DNA of 64,000 nucleotides from Gnetum montanum (lineage: Eukaryota; Streptophyta; Gnetopsida; Gnetales; Gnetaceae). This document shows, piece after piece, positions 44,330 to 56,335 of this stretch. Every line of letters begins with the position of its first letter. Positions within the stretch are counted from its first letter, which is position 1. Made by a program: the position numbers and the translations under genes. The stretch covers positions 194,909 through 258,908 of the forward strand of contig MNCI01022060.1 in assembly GCA_015680685.1 (NCBI GenBank), given 5' to 3'. The notes below the pieces were generated by a model, which was not told the DNA's origin, did not search any database, and was given only the letters and a program-made list of their open reading frames with translations.

Positions 44330-46560
44330 TGATCTAATAATGTGGCTTCTTAGTTTTTCACTTTTTTTACACCATATTTAGTACATTTTTCTCTTTCTTA
44401 AAATGTTTTACACTTTCTTCTATATTTTACTTTATTTGGTATGGATTTCTTTGACGATTTTCTCATTTTTTTGTTTTTCTTTCTTCATTACCACTAGGAC
44501 TAAGTGCAACTATAGTTGAAATTGATGGTGGTTTATACTATAATGTTATTTGATTGCTAATTTCTAGATTCTATCTTTAAACTTTTTTGTTGACAACTAA
44601 GCCATGGTTTTTTTTTTGTGATTCATGGTAGTAAGTCCACATCATCTACTTATCCACTAAACTCTATGGTGGTCCCTTGTTTTGGAAATATGAGGTTCCT
44701 TATGTAATAAAAATTTTAACTAACTTGTGACCTTGATAGTTTCTAAACATGGGAAGGATTAAATTGATAGAAAAGGATGTGACTCCAAAATAATTTAAAA
44801 CTTTTTGTACTTGCCTACCCTCTTGGGTGCGTTAGTATGCTCATGGATCCTTTACCATTCCTACATTAACTAATAACACGAAGTAAAAAGTCTTTGGATA
44901 GTGTAGTTTCAATCCAAAAATGCAAAAATCCAAAAAGAAAAAGAACAATGATGGGAATTCAAAGCATACACCTTAGACAAAATAACTTGCTACAAGCATT
45001 GGTTATGGAACTAGAAATACTTGTTACCCATGCATGAAGGTCCCTCTAACTAAGGTCCTTCTCACTTCCTACTTTTCTTTTATTTTATTTTTGGAATGAT
45101 GATTGATTTGTGGGGGTATTTGTATGCCTTGGAGGTGGATAGGTCTAGCAATGTCAATGTGAAGTCACGAAAGGTGGTTAGTTTTAATTTGCACTAATGA
45201 TGGGTATTGTCAGTTCATATTAACCATGAAATCAATAGGGACTTCACATGCCCATGATGTGGAACACCATTCCACTCTCTTTATCATCGACTAATGCTTT
45301 CCATAACTCACCTTATTTCCTTTTCTATTTTTTTGTGTCTTAGTTTGATACAATTAATGTTCTTTGGTAGTTTCCTTAGTGATTTGGTATTTAATTGTCA
45401 TAACCATTAATCTACCTTAGGAGCCATGGACTCCTTGGTTTGAGGGCATGCAAGGGTGTTAGGGGCATTAGCTTGCTATGGGAAGGACCCACATGCATAC
45501 CTCTTGGCAGGGATGGTTAGGTTCATTATCCCTTTGGCATTTTCATTATCAAACCTTTTGTGCATCCCATCAGTTGCATCCAATTGTGCACTCCTTCATT
45601 GGAATTATCTAGTTAAAATATCCTTTTTTTTGTGAAATATCTAGCCCTATTCATGCATTTTGTCATGTTCTTAGCTTCATTGACTTCTGCTAGACTCTAA
45701 CTTTGTGAGAAAATTCCTTGTTTTAGTGTGGTTTTTAAGGAAACAATCTTTGCCTTTAAATTTGTAGACAGGATTTAGTTGATGTGGTCTATTGTATTGA
45801 TAGGAATCCATTGACATAGCTCAAAAATCCTATATATAGCCACAACACTTTGTGAAATTTTACCATTTTTCTTCAAACAAGGAGTTTTTGTTGTTTTAAG
45901 AGCCCAAATCCTTCCAAAGCCCATATCTGGCTGACCACTTATTTGATTTACCTTGTTTCTCAATCCTTTAGGTACCGAAGGTGAGCTCTATGTCATAGGG
46001 GCCACAAATCTTAGGTTTTCAATGAAAATTTTTTAAGTTTTTCTAACTCCTACAAAGGTTTAACTAATAAAATAACATCAAAATCACCAATTTTTAAGAG
46101 TTAAACCTTTCCAATGAACTTTGGTAGTCATATAAATCAAATAACATTAAAATAATAATAAAATAATCAATCTATATTATCACCACTTAGCTAAGTGTAA
46201 TTTCCCAATGAGACAAGGTACTAAAATGTTATAAATTACATATCAAATGCGAATTATTGATAATGTTGTGATCACAAATGGAACCTAAAGGAAAGCATGG
46301 ATTAGAGGTAGGACCATCCAAACCAAGGGACAAGCTACATAAAACTAGAAGGGCCACTAGCCAGAATAACCCCAAGAGTAGGTTGCCGAGACCCATGAAA
46401 TGGGACCTTTTTAGGAAGAGCCTAAATTGAAATCTCTTCGATAGATTCCCAAATCTATGATAGAGAAATCCTATCGAGATGAGAGACTAGGACCAAGGTC
46501 AATACTTGAGGCCTCTTTGATGGAGGCTTGCCTAAGGTAAATCGAGTCCAAGGAGGTTCA
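44330..46560 (+). other. Non-coding spacer of element B
   Basis: It aligns end to end with 12680-14890 of A. No domain is visible; short open stretches on either strand are not conserved between the copies. Confidence 0.6.
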
Positions 46561-47460
46561 AAAATCTATCTTTCAAGAACTAAACTTTGAAGTATTTTTG
46601 GAATTTTCTCCACTAGATGTCAAAACTTAACTATAGAACTCTTCCATTTGGTCCATTCTTACTTCTAGTGGAGAATGGTACATGGGGGAAAATTATCTCT
46701 TTTGGAATAATAAGTAGGACAATGAAACTATGAAGATCAAGGATATTACTATGTTCTATTTAGTGGGGGCCACCTCTGAAGCCCTTGGGTTGTTGAACAC
46801 AGGGGAAACCTTGGTAGAAATTTTAATGTAGGTGGACCCGTGGGTGAGAAAAGAATGGGTCCACTAGTGCTACAGAGTTGACCACAAAAAAATATGGTGC
46901 ACCCATAATGGTAGAACCAACATACTTCAAGACCATGACCTTTTACCTCGATTCAATGATGAGGCCAAGTAGGATGACAATCTTTTCTACCCTTGCGTGT
47001 GCCACTCTTAGTGAAAACTTTCTTGTCAACCTCTCACAACTAATATATCTTGAGATAGAGAAGTTTTTGAAGGAGAATAGACATGGGAGGAAGGCACTCC
47101 CCTTCCCATTCTTGATTAGAAAACTATGTAGGAGGGGAGTAATAGCTGACTACTCTAACAATGTTCTTCGTCATGCTCCTACCATCTCTTGGGTAGAGAT
47201 GATGAATGACAAGATTCTTGCTAAGGTAATCTAAGAACAAGAGTAGCAAGCACCACCACCACCCACTCATGAAACAACACCAAAGTTCTACACTACTGTT
47301 GAGCACATGTGTGAACTTCGTAAACAACTCTTGCAGTAGGATCAGGGAGGATTGAGTGATGGTGAACCATCCATGTATAGACCAATGATCAACCATCTCA
47401 ATAATATGGCCCAAACCATTAGCTGAATTAAGGGTGTGATGCCAATGTTTTTTGTGTAAT
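46561..47460 (+). pseudogene. Env-position ORF of element B with ATHILA-like domain
   Basis: This is the uninterrupted version of the ORF split in A. The upstream frame reads DITMFYLVGATSEALGLLN before a shift, then the open piece 46878-47234 (118 codons) has YGAPIMVEPTYFKTM, FLVNLSQLIYLEIEKFLKEN and ALPFPFLIRKLCRRGVIADY. It ends with an SWVEMM segment that is broken by a stop in A but open here. A Pro/His run follows near 47255-47280. Homology to ATHILA ORF-1 type proteins is judged from the LPFPFLI-x-LCRR motif only. Confidence 0.68.
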
Positions 47461-49110
47461 GAATTAAGGGGCCTATAAGATTAAATCCTAGATCCTAGGA
47501 AGTACTAGTGTCCCTTTTATAACAACCATAATTCTCAAAAATCTTTAGGAATGTAATTACTTTTTTGGTACTCTTGGAGAAGGGTGAGGGGGATACTATC
47601 GTAATGATATAGTAGTAAGGTTAGATGAGAGTAACTGAGGTTGTAGTTGATCAAGTACCCAAAGCACTCAATTCTCCTACAATGTTTGTGCCAGATGTTG
47701 TTGCACTTAGGGATATGTAGATGTTCATTGGAGTAGCTAGTGGAAGATTCATTGCAACCTAGCATGAGGAATTTCTAGACTAACAAGTAGGAACTAGCTA
47801 ACTAATTCTAGAGGTCTTTTACCTTCTGAATAACATTAACACAACCTAGTTGAAGCTACTTGAGGCTAGGGGAAAATACCTCATTGGTGATGCTCAACTT
47901 AAAATGGCCAGAGCTGAAAAGTAGTGCTTGGCTACAAAAGTTGTAAGACTTAGAGCCATCCTCACTAATTACACAATATTCTACCAAGCAATCATAATAG
48001 ATGAAGCTTTTTAGTAGCTTTAGCAAAAGCTCAAGAGGCTAGGTACATTAAGGAGTTACAATCTTTGACCAGTCCTTAGCTGATGCCACCATCTACAATA
48101 TTCAAAAGGACTTGTCAAAGATTTTCTACGAGAATATTTTTATGACCCAAAAAAATTATTTCCTACAAAATATTAAGGATTAAAAAGATTAGATGATTAC
48201 CTTTTTCCAAGAATAGCAAGAGTAGCTTGCAAGGGTGAACATTGAATTGATGAGGTTCGCTACAAAGAATTGTAATCTCTTGATGGAGGAGGTTCATGCC
48301 TTATGCAAGAAATCTACAATAGAAATCTCTAGCTAGAAAAATGATGTCCTTAAGTTCGAAATGGCCAAAAATCATTAGATGGACTAGGTTGGATTTCAAA
48401 AAAAAATCAATGAGAAAGAGATTCAACTAGAGAAGGTGAATGTTAATGAGGCCCTCTAGTAGTTTCAACAAGGAGAAAATGTGTGGTAGCCCATATTTTA
48501 TGTGTTGAACATTTATAATAAAGCAAAAATATTCCTCAAGGAGCTATAGATTGAGGAGATGTCCAAATATATGGAGATTGTCAATCTTTGATATACAAAG
48601 CTAGAAATCTTAACTATTGAAAGTTTTTGGTTAGAACTAGAGAAGTAAGTGGCTAGCTCATACTTGTTGTATAAGGACAAATTCAAGCATCATAAGGAGA
48701 CCAAGCAAAAGCTAGAAATGAAAAATGTTGAACTCAAAGTTCTTAGAACATATTTCACTGATCAGAGCTTAATTGCTGAGAACCTAGAAAATAGAATAAA
48801 TGATTACCATAAACTATAGGATACTATTAAGATGTTTGATATTGAATGAAAGAAATTTTTAATTTAGTTTGTCAATGTGAAGGAGCTATTTCCAATAATG
48901 CCCTAGCTGTGGGATGTTCCCATACTAGCCCACATTGATGATGTTGCGTGAACTATGCATGATCCTTGAAGTAAGAAGGAGAAGATGAAAGCATTATTGG
49001 ATACTTTCCATCTTTCACTAGAATTCGTAGCTATAGTAGGATAGCCATGGTAACCATATCATTAAAAAAAACTACCATATGCACCTAAAGTTAGAGAAGA
49101 TCCTTCGACA
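47461..49110 (+). pseudogene. Coiled-coil continuation of the env-position ORF (element B)
   Basis: It matches 25251-26900 of A, with a frame that can be followed across TAG and TAA stops. Charged heptad-like segments run from about 47870 to 48860. The Pro-rich end is at about 49060-49130. Several codons that read TAG in one copy read CAA or CAG in the other (compare 25985-26000 with 48211-48225), showing that these stops are secondary. Confidence 0.5.
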
Positions 49111-49369
49111 CCTTAGAAGCCTTCACTACTTGGGATCATTTGGTCTTCTTCCTTATCTTCAAGCTACTAGAGGGGTTTGGCTATCAATTTTTGTAATGAT
49201 GTAAATTTTTTTTTCATGAACATCAAATTTTCTAAAAGTTATAAACCCATATACATAGGCACTTGGCATCTATTTATTTGAGTCATTGTGTCAATCAATA
49301 ATTCCATACCTTCCAAAAATTTTGTAAAGAACTTGTTCCTTATTTTGTTCACTCAAGGAAGAGTTTTCA

Positions 49370-49385
49370 TTTAGTCATGGGGGTA
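49370..49385 (+). promoter_or_regulatory. Polypurine tract of element B
   Basis: TTTAGTCATGGGGGTA directly before the 3' LTR, identical to the tract of E. Confidence 0.7.
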
Positions 49386-50260
49386 TGATGATTCATGGTG
49401 AAAGGGTCATGTTGATGGAATTGCATCAACATGATCTTGTCAACACATTCACATTGACATGATCTTGTTGATAGGTACTCATTAACACATGGTTTGTTGC
49501 ATTGATGCATATGCATCGATGTAGTGTCTAGTCTTGCCTATAAATATGCATCTACCAACCACATTTATGGAATCCAATCATTATTTTCTAGTTAAAATCT
49601 TGCATTTTTATCTTCCTAGAGTTAGAATATTTTCTAAGTATCTATAGTAGGAGTTGAGAAGTGTATGAATATTTATTCAAGCACTAATATACCTAAGCAC
49701 CATGGTGTGAATGGTAATAAAGGAAAGCTTTGTTAATAAACCTTGTAACACTTGCACTCAACTTAATGTTTACTTCATGCTTTTGTTATTTATGAAATTT
49801 ACTTTAATGTTTTTAAGTAATTAATTCATATGATTAATTAACATACATAAGGACAACCACTTTGAGCATACATTAATGTTTAGTAATCTTAGTAATTCTT
49901 GGTAACCCGGTAGCATTGCAACCTATTTAGGATGTGTATGGAAAGTGGGAATGAATGCTTATGTTAGATTAGTTAAGGATTAATTAGTTATTAGATTAGT
50001 TAAAAATTTAATTACTTTATCTTTATCACATAGGTGAATTAAATAAAAAACATAAAATGATAAAAATCATATGCCTCAGTTACACTTAATTGTACCTTTG
50101 CAATTCACATGTGAAACTAAGAAGATAATGATCATGCCCATTAGATTCACTACCTAGACTCAATGCACTTAGAGAGTTAAAGTTTGCAGAATTTGACTAC
50201 ATCACTTAGTGAACACTAGTGATTCATATGGTTTGTGTACAGACTACTCACTATTCATTA
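49386..50260 (+). repeat. 3' LTR of element B
   Basis: 875 bp from TGATGATTCATGG to TTCATTA, with a TATAAATA box at 49539-49546 and the same CAACATGATCTT repeats as A in U3. GTGTC follows. Confidence 0.88.
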
Positions 50261-50265
50261 GTGTC

Positions 50266-50900
50266 CATCCATACCTTTACCTCCTTTGGACTTTTGACAT
50301 GTCAAGCATTCTTTCACAAAATTTGAAAGTTATATTTCCATACTAGGTAAAAAATAGTGCCTATCCATAAGTTCCAATGTTTTATCCCTATCCATGTAAC
50401 CTACCATGCCACTATAATGCTTTTCAAATAAAATCCTTTTCCTAAAATGACAAGAAAACATACCTTTACATTCTTAATTAATAATTCATCTTGAATATGG
50501 TTGTTCCTCCATTGGTCTATTCTATTCATCAATGGCTCTTTGAGGCTCCTCCAGACCTATGCAAAATCAACATCATTATCATACAAAGAAGAAAAATCAC
50601 CCATACCTTCCACATGAGGTACACTAAAATTTTCCACATGCACCTTGGATAATGCATTAGCCACCACATTGGCTTTTTCACTTTTCTTCTTTAACATAAA
50701 ATTGAACTCCTATAATTGTGTATCTTTACACTCAACTTCTTTTGTGAGTTTAGAAATTGAAGTCCTTTATTTTCCATTATCAAGTCAAATTCCTTGGGCA
50801 ACAAGTAATGCCTCCAATGCTTGATTACTTGAAGAATAGCATATAATTCCTTCTCATATATGATATATTTTTTCCTAAGCTTATTCAACTTTTTAGAAAA
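50266..50900 (-). pseudogene. Element D integrase zinc-binding segment and RNase H end
   Basis: 50266-50480 matches the integrase N-terminal domain of C. 50480-50690 holds the end of RNase H with a KVNVVANALSK-like stretch. The open piece 50691-50888 (minus) reads KYIIYEKELYAILQVIKHWRHYLLPKEF, the RNase H core motif. Stops lie between the pieces. Confidence 0.78.
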
Positions 50901-51840
50901 GATATCAATAGGCCTACCTTCCTATGAAAGTCCCCCACCAATGGAAAGTCCACTTACATTCACCTCCAATTGAAAAATTTTCTTAAAATATGGAATTGGA
51001 AGCACTAGTTCACTAGTAATATTTTGTTTAACCAAGTTAAAGCTCCCTTGGGTTTTATTATTCCACCTAAATTCCTTATTTTTCCTCAACAAAGTAAACA
51101 TAGGTCATGAAATACCACTAAATGTTTTAATAAACATTTATAAAAACTTGCTAAATCAAGAAATGATCTTACCTCCCTAGCATTATTAGAAGTTGACTAA
51201 TCCCTAATGGTCTTTACCTTGGTATCTTCTAGTCAAATCTAGTTATGGCCCAAATATGTGATTTTCCTCTTAGAGAAATAACTTTTCTTAACATTTATTA
51301 CTAGTTTTGTGTCCTCCAACTTAAGACATATCATCCTCAAGTAATCCAAGTGCTCTTCCTCATTAGAGTGATACACCAAAATATCATCAAAAGAGATAAT
51401 ACAACACTTACTAATCAAGTCCTTCAATACATCATGCATCAACCTCATGAATGTAGTAGGTGAATTCATAAGCCCAAATGGCATCATCAACCATCAAAAT
51501 AATCCATCAAGTATTTTGAAAGTTGTCTTCCACTCATCACTAGAACTGATTCTGATTTGATGGTAATCACTCTTCAAAACATTTTTGCTAAAAATCTCCA
51601 TATTGTTAAGGACATCAAAAATATCATTCATTTTTAGAATAGGAAACATGTACCTCACTATTATCTTCTTCACTACCCTAAAATCAATGCATATCCTTCA
51701 TTCATCAATATCCTTCTTTTGCACTAGCAAGGTTGGAATTGCACAAGGTGAAATGGATTCTCTCTTGAAGCCAATGGCAAGTAATCTCTCTACTTGACTT
51801 TGCAATTTAGCCCTTTTATTTGGTGACATAAAAAAAGCTC
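50901..51840 (-). pseudogene. Element D reverse transcriptase
   Basis: The minus-strand piece 51239-51490 has MMPFGLMNSPTTFMRLMHD, the SFDDILVY catalytic box and a KKSYFSKRKITYLGHN connection. The fingers run to about 51800 with stops. Similarity to C 28960-29640 is high by eye. An open stretch on the + strand (51585-51797) is a shadow. Confidence 0.83.
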
Positions 51841-52590
51841 TCTTATTTGAAATGGTAACATCAAGGATGAAGTTAATATGATTCTATAACTTCCTGATCA
51901 GTGGTAGTCCATCCAATTCCTTCTTAAACACCTTGGAAAGTTTCTTCTTTAAGCCTAGCACACCTATAGAAAGTTCAACCTACATATCATCATGGTTAGT
52001 AACAACTGTTGTCATAACAAAAAAACCAAAACTAGTTTTTACCATGTTGCTTAATATATTTCCTCTCTCCTAAAAATTTTAAGAATTCATTAATGCCTCA
52101 CTTGTTTAACTGTCATATAAATCAAATCATGGATTCCATTATGACTAGTAACATTTCACACATTTCTTGCTCCATCACACTAAGCACCATTGTCGAAATT
52201 ACAAGGTCTACTAAGAATTACATCAACACAATCTATTGGAAGTACATCATACTGCACATCATCATGAAGAGTTTTAATTTTAAATTGAAAAGTACATTGT
52301 TCCCTCACCTCTTGGGAAAAATCCCTAGACATCTAGTGCACCTTCTAGGGTCTCAGATGAGGATTAGTTACCAAACACAATTTAGCAACCACCCTAGAAG
52401 AAATAGCATTTTCTTGGGCTACATCATTAATAAAAAGCATGAATCCATTCCTCAATAAGAAAACAACTAGCTTCAATCCGAAATAATAATTTCCTATCAA
52501 GATGATCTCCTCTATTAACATTTCCCATGAATGCACATGAATTAAAATCAGAAACATCATTAATTTTTTAAGCATTAGAATTACCTCTCT
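51841..52590 (-). pseudogene. Element D protease and linker
   Basis: The minus-strand piece 52345-52575 matches the protease start of C; the active-site region reads FINDVAQENAISSRV, where C has DKA. The ILGRP-type signature lies near 52190-52210. The triad is lost in both copies but by different residues. Confidence 0.68.
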
Positions 52591-53815
52591 AAAGAGGTTG
52601 GATTGATGTCTCCTCCACCTTCATGATCTGCATATCTTTATCCTTGGATTCTTTGTGAAGTGGACATTCCCATTTCTTGTGTTCGCATTCTCCACATTTG
52701 AAGCACTAAATTTTTGATGAGGTGTTACCTTGACCATTACCTTCTTTGCCTTGGTCCTTCTTAGCTTTGTCCTTATCATTACCTCTTTCAGTCTTCCTAT
52801 CTTGGCTACCCTCCTTGTTTTCAAATTTGAACTTGGATCCCTTATCAAATATAGATCCATTTTACTTCTCCTTGGAGGTTTTGTTGCTCTTGTTTGCAAA
52901 TCCACCTAATTTCCTTTGAACTTTGAGTGCCAAATCATAGGCCTTATCAAGAGTTTGTGGCTTATAAAAAGAAAATTGTTGTTGCTACACCATTTTGAGG
53001 CCTTATTAAAAGTTTTAAGCCTATTTATATTCCTTCCATTTTACCTTAGCTTGATTGAATAGATCACAAAATACAAGGTAGATTTCTTTGACATCCTTAT
53101 CATCTTGCCTTAGGAATTTCAACTTCATAATGGTTTCTTGTTTCTAACAAGACTACTTAACCTTTCTCTTCAACCTATATTTCATTACATCCTAATCTAT
53201 GATCCATTGACTATTTTGTATTACGTAATCTTGGGGTTTCTTTTTCCACCAAGTAGAGCCCATACCTTCTAATATAGATTTAGCAATAGGTATCCTCAAT
53301 TATTTGGTACTTCTTCCAACTGATGGTGCTTCTCAAGTACCTTCAACTAACTTGCAAAAGCATTGGTGCCATCTACACCATTAAAAGTCTTCAACTTCAT
53401 GTATGAAAATCTTGTAGCATTTATACACACTCTAGCTAGCCTTACCTCATCTTCCTTCTCAAGCTTACTTGAAGAAGTATTGAACAACATTGGAACCCTT
53501 GGAGTTCAAAAAATAAGGAATAGGATTTCCTTCCATTGGAATCTTTAGCTAATGATTTCCTACACTCCCATAGCTAGGTTTTCCTTCCTCTTTATCAACT
53601 CCATCACTATCTTGATGTGAAACTTCTTCATCTAAATGTACATGCTCCTCACCTTTGATGGTGTAGATATAGCTAGGACTGGAATTTTGGTCTACCTTCA
53701 GACTAATTTTGTCCAATCAAGCTACCATTAGTTGGAAGGCCAACTTCATGCTCTCCATGTCTTGATTTAAAGCTTGTACCTCTTTCTTCCTAAGTGTCAT
53801 TTTAAATTGATAAAA
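52591..53815 (-). pseudogene. Element D gag with CCHC zinc knuckle
   Basis: Absent from C, so this is the only gag of this family here. On the minus strand it starts near 53800 with MTLRKKEVQALNQDM. The middle (52900-53500) is broken. A Lys/Glu-rich stretch (KDKAKKDQGKEGNGQGN) precedes the zinc knuckle CFKCGECEHKKWEC at about 52665-52706, a perfect C-x2-C-x4-H-x4-C. The knuckle would bind element RNA during packaging. The 94-codon open stretch at 52621-52905 is in a different frame from the knuckle, so a frameshift or the wrong frame must be allowed for. Confidence 0.72.
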
Positions 53816-53849
53816 TCCTTAATCAATTTCGAAGTAATAATAAAACTAG

Positions 53850-53861
53850 ACTTTGATATCA
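53850..53861 (-). promoter_or_regulatory. Primer binding site of element D (initiator-Met type)
   Basis: The minus strand reads TGATATCAAAGT, three transitions from TGGTATCAGAGC, the common plant site complementary to initiator tRNA-Met. It lies between the gag start and the LTR. Confidence 0.68.
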
Positions 53862-53863
53862 AT

Positions 53864-55200
53864 ACGTTGGACTAAGTTCACTCCCAAATAAATCACCTTC
53901 AAATATAAAATCTAGATATTATGAAAATATAGAATTATTTTCTAGAAAATAAGAAAACTAGCTATCTCCAATTAATATAATTAGAAGATTATAGTAATAT
54001 TCCTACAACCCACAAACATCCAAAACCTATCACACTTGAATGATATAGTAGAACATGAGGCTCTACAACTACACAATGGATTTTCTTAATACAAGATATG
54101 ATCAATTGACATCGTAAGACTAAGATCTTTAGCTCATAAGTGAGATACAAGAGAATAAAACACATAGATGAACACACACAAGTTGATCTTGGAGTTGTAA
54201 TCACTAATTGCACTCACTTAATGTGCTCATCCACTCTTTCTTGCATACCTTCCTACTCTCAAGAGCTTTTTCTCTCATTCATGGTCCTATAAACAATGAT
54301 AAATACATCAATATTTATATAAGCTAGAATATAAGAATTCTAAAAACCTTTCCTTAACTCATCCTGAGTTTTTCTAGATGTTTTCCAAGTCTTTTCACCT
54401 TCTGCTTAGTTTTTTCCATCTTTTTTGATTACGTTATAGTTGTTTTCCGAATTGGGATGGAAGTTTCCAAAAATTTTCCCATTCATATGGGTCTTATTTG
54501 AGCTTTTCTAGACATCTCTAGCAAAAATACATCGCTCAGTTAAGATGTCTATTAATTTAGAGACATCTCATCTAGAGCTAGGATGTTCTAGTTATAGTGG
54601 AGAGGTCTCATTTAAGACATCTTAGGTTTTGGTCAGATGCCTCACCTAAAACATCATTTTCATAGATAAGAGATCTTACCTGAGATGTCAGTTTAAATAG
54701 TAAGTCATATTCATTATTCAAAAACTTGCAAAACATATATATAGGAAAGAAAAAGGGGATTAAAAGAGATGTCCCTAACTGTTAAGGTTAAGGAAAATTG
54801 ATAATTAAAAATTGGTTTGAAACATAATAGAAGAAATGATTGAGAAAGATGGTTAAAAATATATAAGACATAATGTACCCAACATTTCAATTAATTAAAG
54901 AAATATACAAGAATGTATATAAATGATTATGAAATTTGGGACAAATGTATATCAAAGATAAAACCTTACTTCACTTTACAAACATGAAAAAGAGATAAAA
55001 CTATAAAATAATATAAAGGAAAAGGTCTACTAGTTTTGGGGATACCTTCAAAAGCTTTTTTATCCTTTCAACCAATTCTAGAAAATATCCTTTGTAGGAT
55101 GGAAAACTAATTAAGTCTTGCTTGCTTTTAATAGCACATATATAACATAAAATAATACATGAAAATTCATCCATATCAATTACATTATTATACATATGCT
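53864..55200 (-). repeat. 5' LTR of element D (right limit uncertain)
   Basis: The part 53871-54434 matches C. Beyond it the sequence holds AGACATCT and GATGTCT words (54505-54690) of U3 character. A minus-strand TATATAAA lies at 54314-54321. The end near 55200 is a guess. Confidence 0.55.
54314..54321 (-). promoter_or_regulatory. TATA box in LTR of element D
   Basis: TATATAAA on the minus strand, about 450 bp upstream of the primer site, a usual distance for R plus U5. The C copy has decayed here (ATTTATGTC on the + strand). Confidence 0.5.
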
Positions 55201-56335
55201 AAGCACAAATCCAAATTTTCTATTGCTCTTCTATGCTTTGTACTAAGTTAACCATTGCTTATCCATTGAAAAGGCATTCTATAATGTGCCAAATCATACC
55301 ACATCATTGAAACTACTATTCAAAATGATTCTAGTTGACATTGCTTTTGTTGAAAAATCCATAACTTTATTTCTTGTCATAATGTAAATAAACCTTAGCT
55401 TTTATTATTAAGCTTAATAATAAAAGATGGAAAAACCTTAGCTTATCTATTATTAAGCTTATTTCAATCTCATTCTTTAATAAACTCAACAATAATATGT
55501 GAATTTAGTTGTACTTATATTAACATTTGTTAAAATTGATGCTAGATTGCATTTAAGAATGATGAAAACATCAACCTATATCTTGTAGCGATTGAAAAAT
55601 TTGGTCACTGGAAAACCAAAAATCTCAATGCAATAGCTTTAATCCCAAATCCGTAAGGCCTCTAAAAATGGGATTCAAGGTGCACTAGAGAGTCTGACAT
55701 ATCACCTAGAGACTTGGAAAACTTAAAACATGGGTAGAAAAATAAAAATACAATGTAGAGATGAGAAAATAAATGCACTAAAATGGAAAAAATAAATCTA
55801 TCTTGCATACAAATAGAACTATAAACTTTATTTTACAAGAAATAAAGAATGGTTCATGAATGTATAAAAAAATGTGCTTGGGGTTTCAAGGGGTTCACTT
55901 TAATGAAGGCTTGGGATCTATTCCTCCATGATCCGGATACTCCACAACTCCTAATGCTTTTGAACCATTGTTATTCCTTGCACCAGGTCTACAATGTTAG
56001 TGATGTAGAAGGGGGATGAGATGTGTTAGGGATTCATAATCTCAAAGAGGGGTAATAATGGCTATGGGGGTTCCAAGCTAAGCAAATCAAAGAAGCTATG
56101 TTTTTGTAGGTTTCCAAGAGCTCTTGAAAGCTGAAGATGCCAAAGGATGGCAATGCCAAGGGGGTTCTAGCTTAAAATGGTGTTTGGTATTGGTTCTTAT
56201 AGGTTTTGGAAATGAATGGGGCCATAATTTGGCTGAAAAATTGCTACAAATTTTTGCCATGTATAGATGAAATGGGTGCCCAATTCTAAGGGGGTAAATA
56301 TGTATGGAAAGTGCCATACCCCCATGGCCATTCTA
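55201..56335. other. Unassigned AT-rich DNA
   Basis: No domain, no repeat within the window and no RNA gene recognised. Part may be U3 of the D LTR or the flank of repeat G2. Confidence 0.3.

Larger units (their letters stand above)
37218..50260 (+). mobile_element. Element B: Athila-like retrotransposon, duplicate of A
   Basis: It has all modules of A in the same order without the nested F, plus the RT first half that A has lost. The left end of its 5' LTR is missing: the first about 90 bp are replaced by the LTR of C at the duplication junction. Its 3' LTR ends in TTCATTAGTGTC, the same base of the same minus-strand integrase as A. B therefore arose by duplication of the segment, not by a second insertion. 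All frames are broken. Confidence 0.9.
50261..55200 (-). mobile_element. Element D: chromovirus-like Ty3/gypsy element, duplicate of C
   Basis: On the minus strand from right to left: LTR, Met-type primer site, gag with zinc knuckle, protease, RT, RNase H and the integrase zinc-binding segment, where it is cut by B. It aligns with C (28040-30438 and 36648-37217) and is the only copy here that keeps gag. Its integrase core and 3' LTR are not in the window. The right limit is uncertain because no second LTR is available for comparison. Confidence 0.82.

Noticed and set aside
37218-50260. Element B as an independent insertion of the same family at a hotspot
   Set aside because: The same insertion base, the same flanking host element and the cross-pairing of LTRs favour duplication.
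54733-54743. TATATATATA in the right part of the LTR of D as the main TATA box
   Set aside because: TATATAAA at 54314-54321 on the minus strand has a better form and a normal distance to the primer site; the other may be simple repeat.
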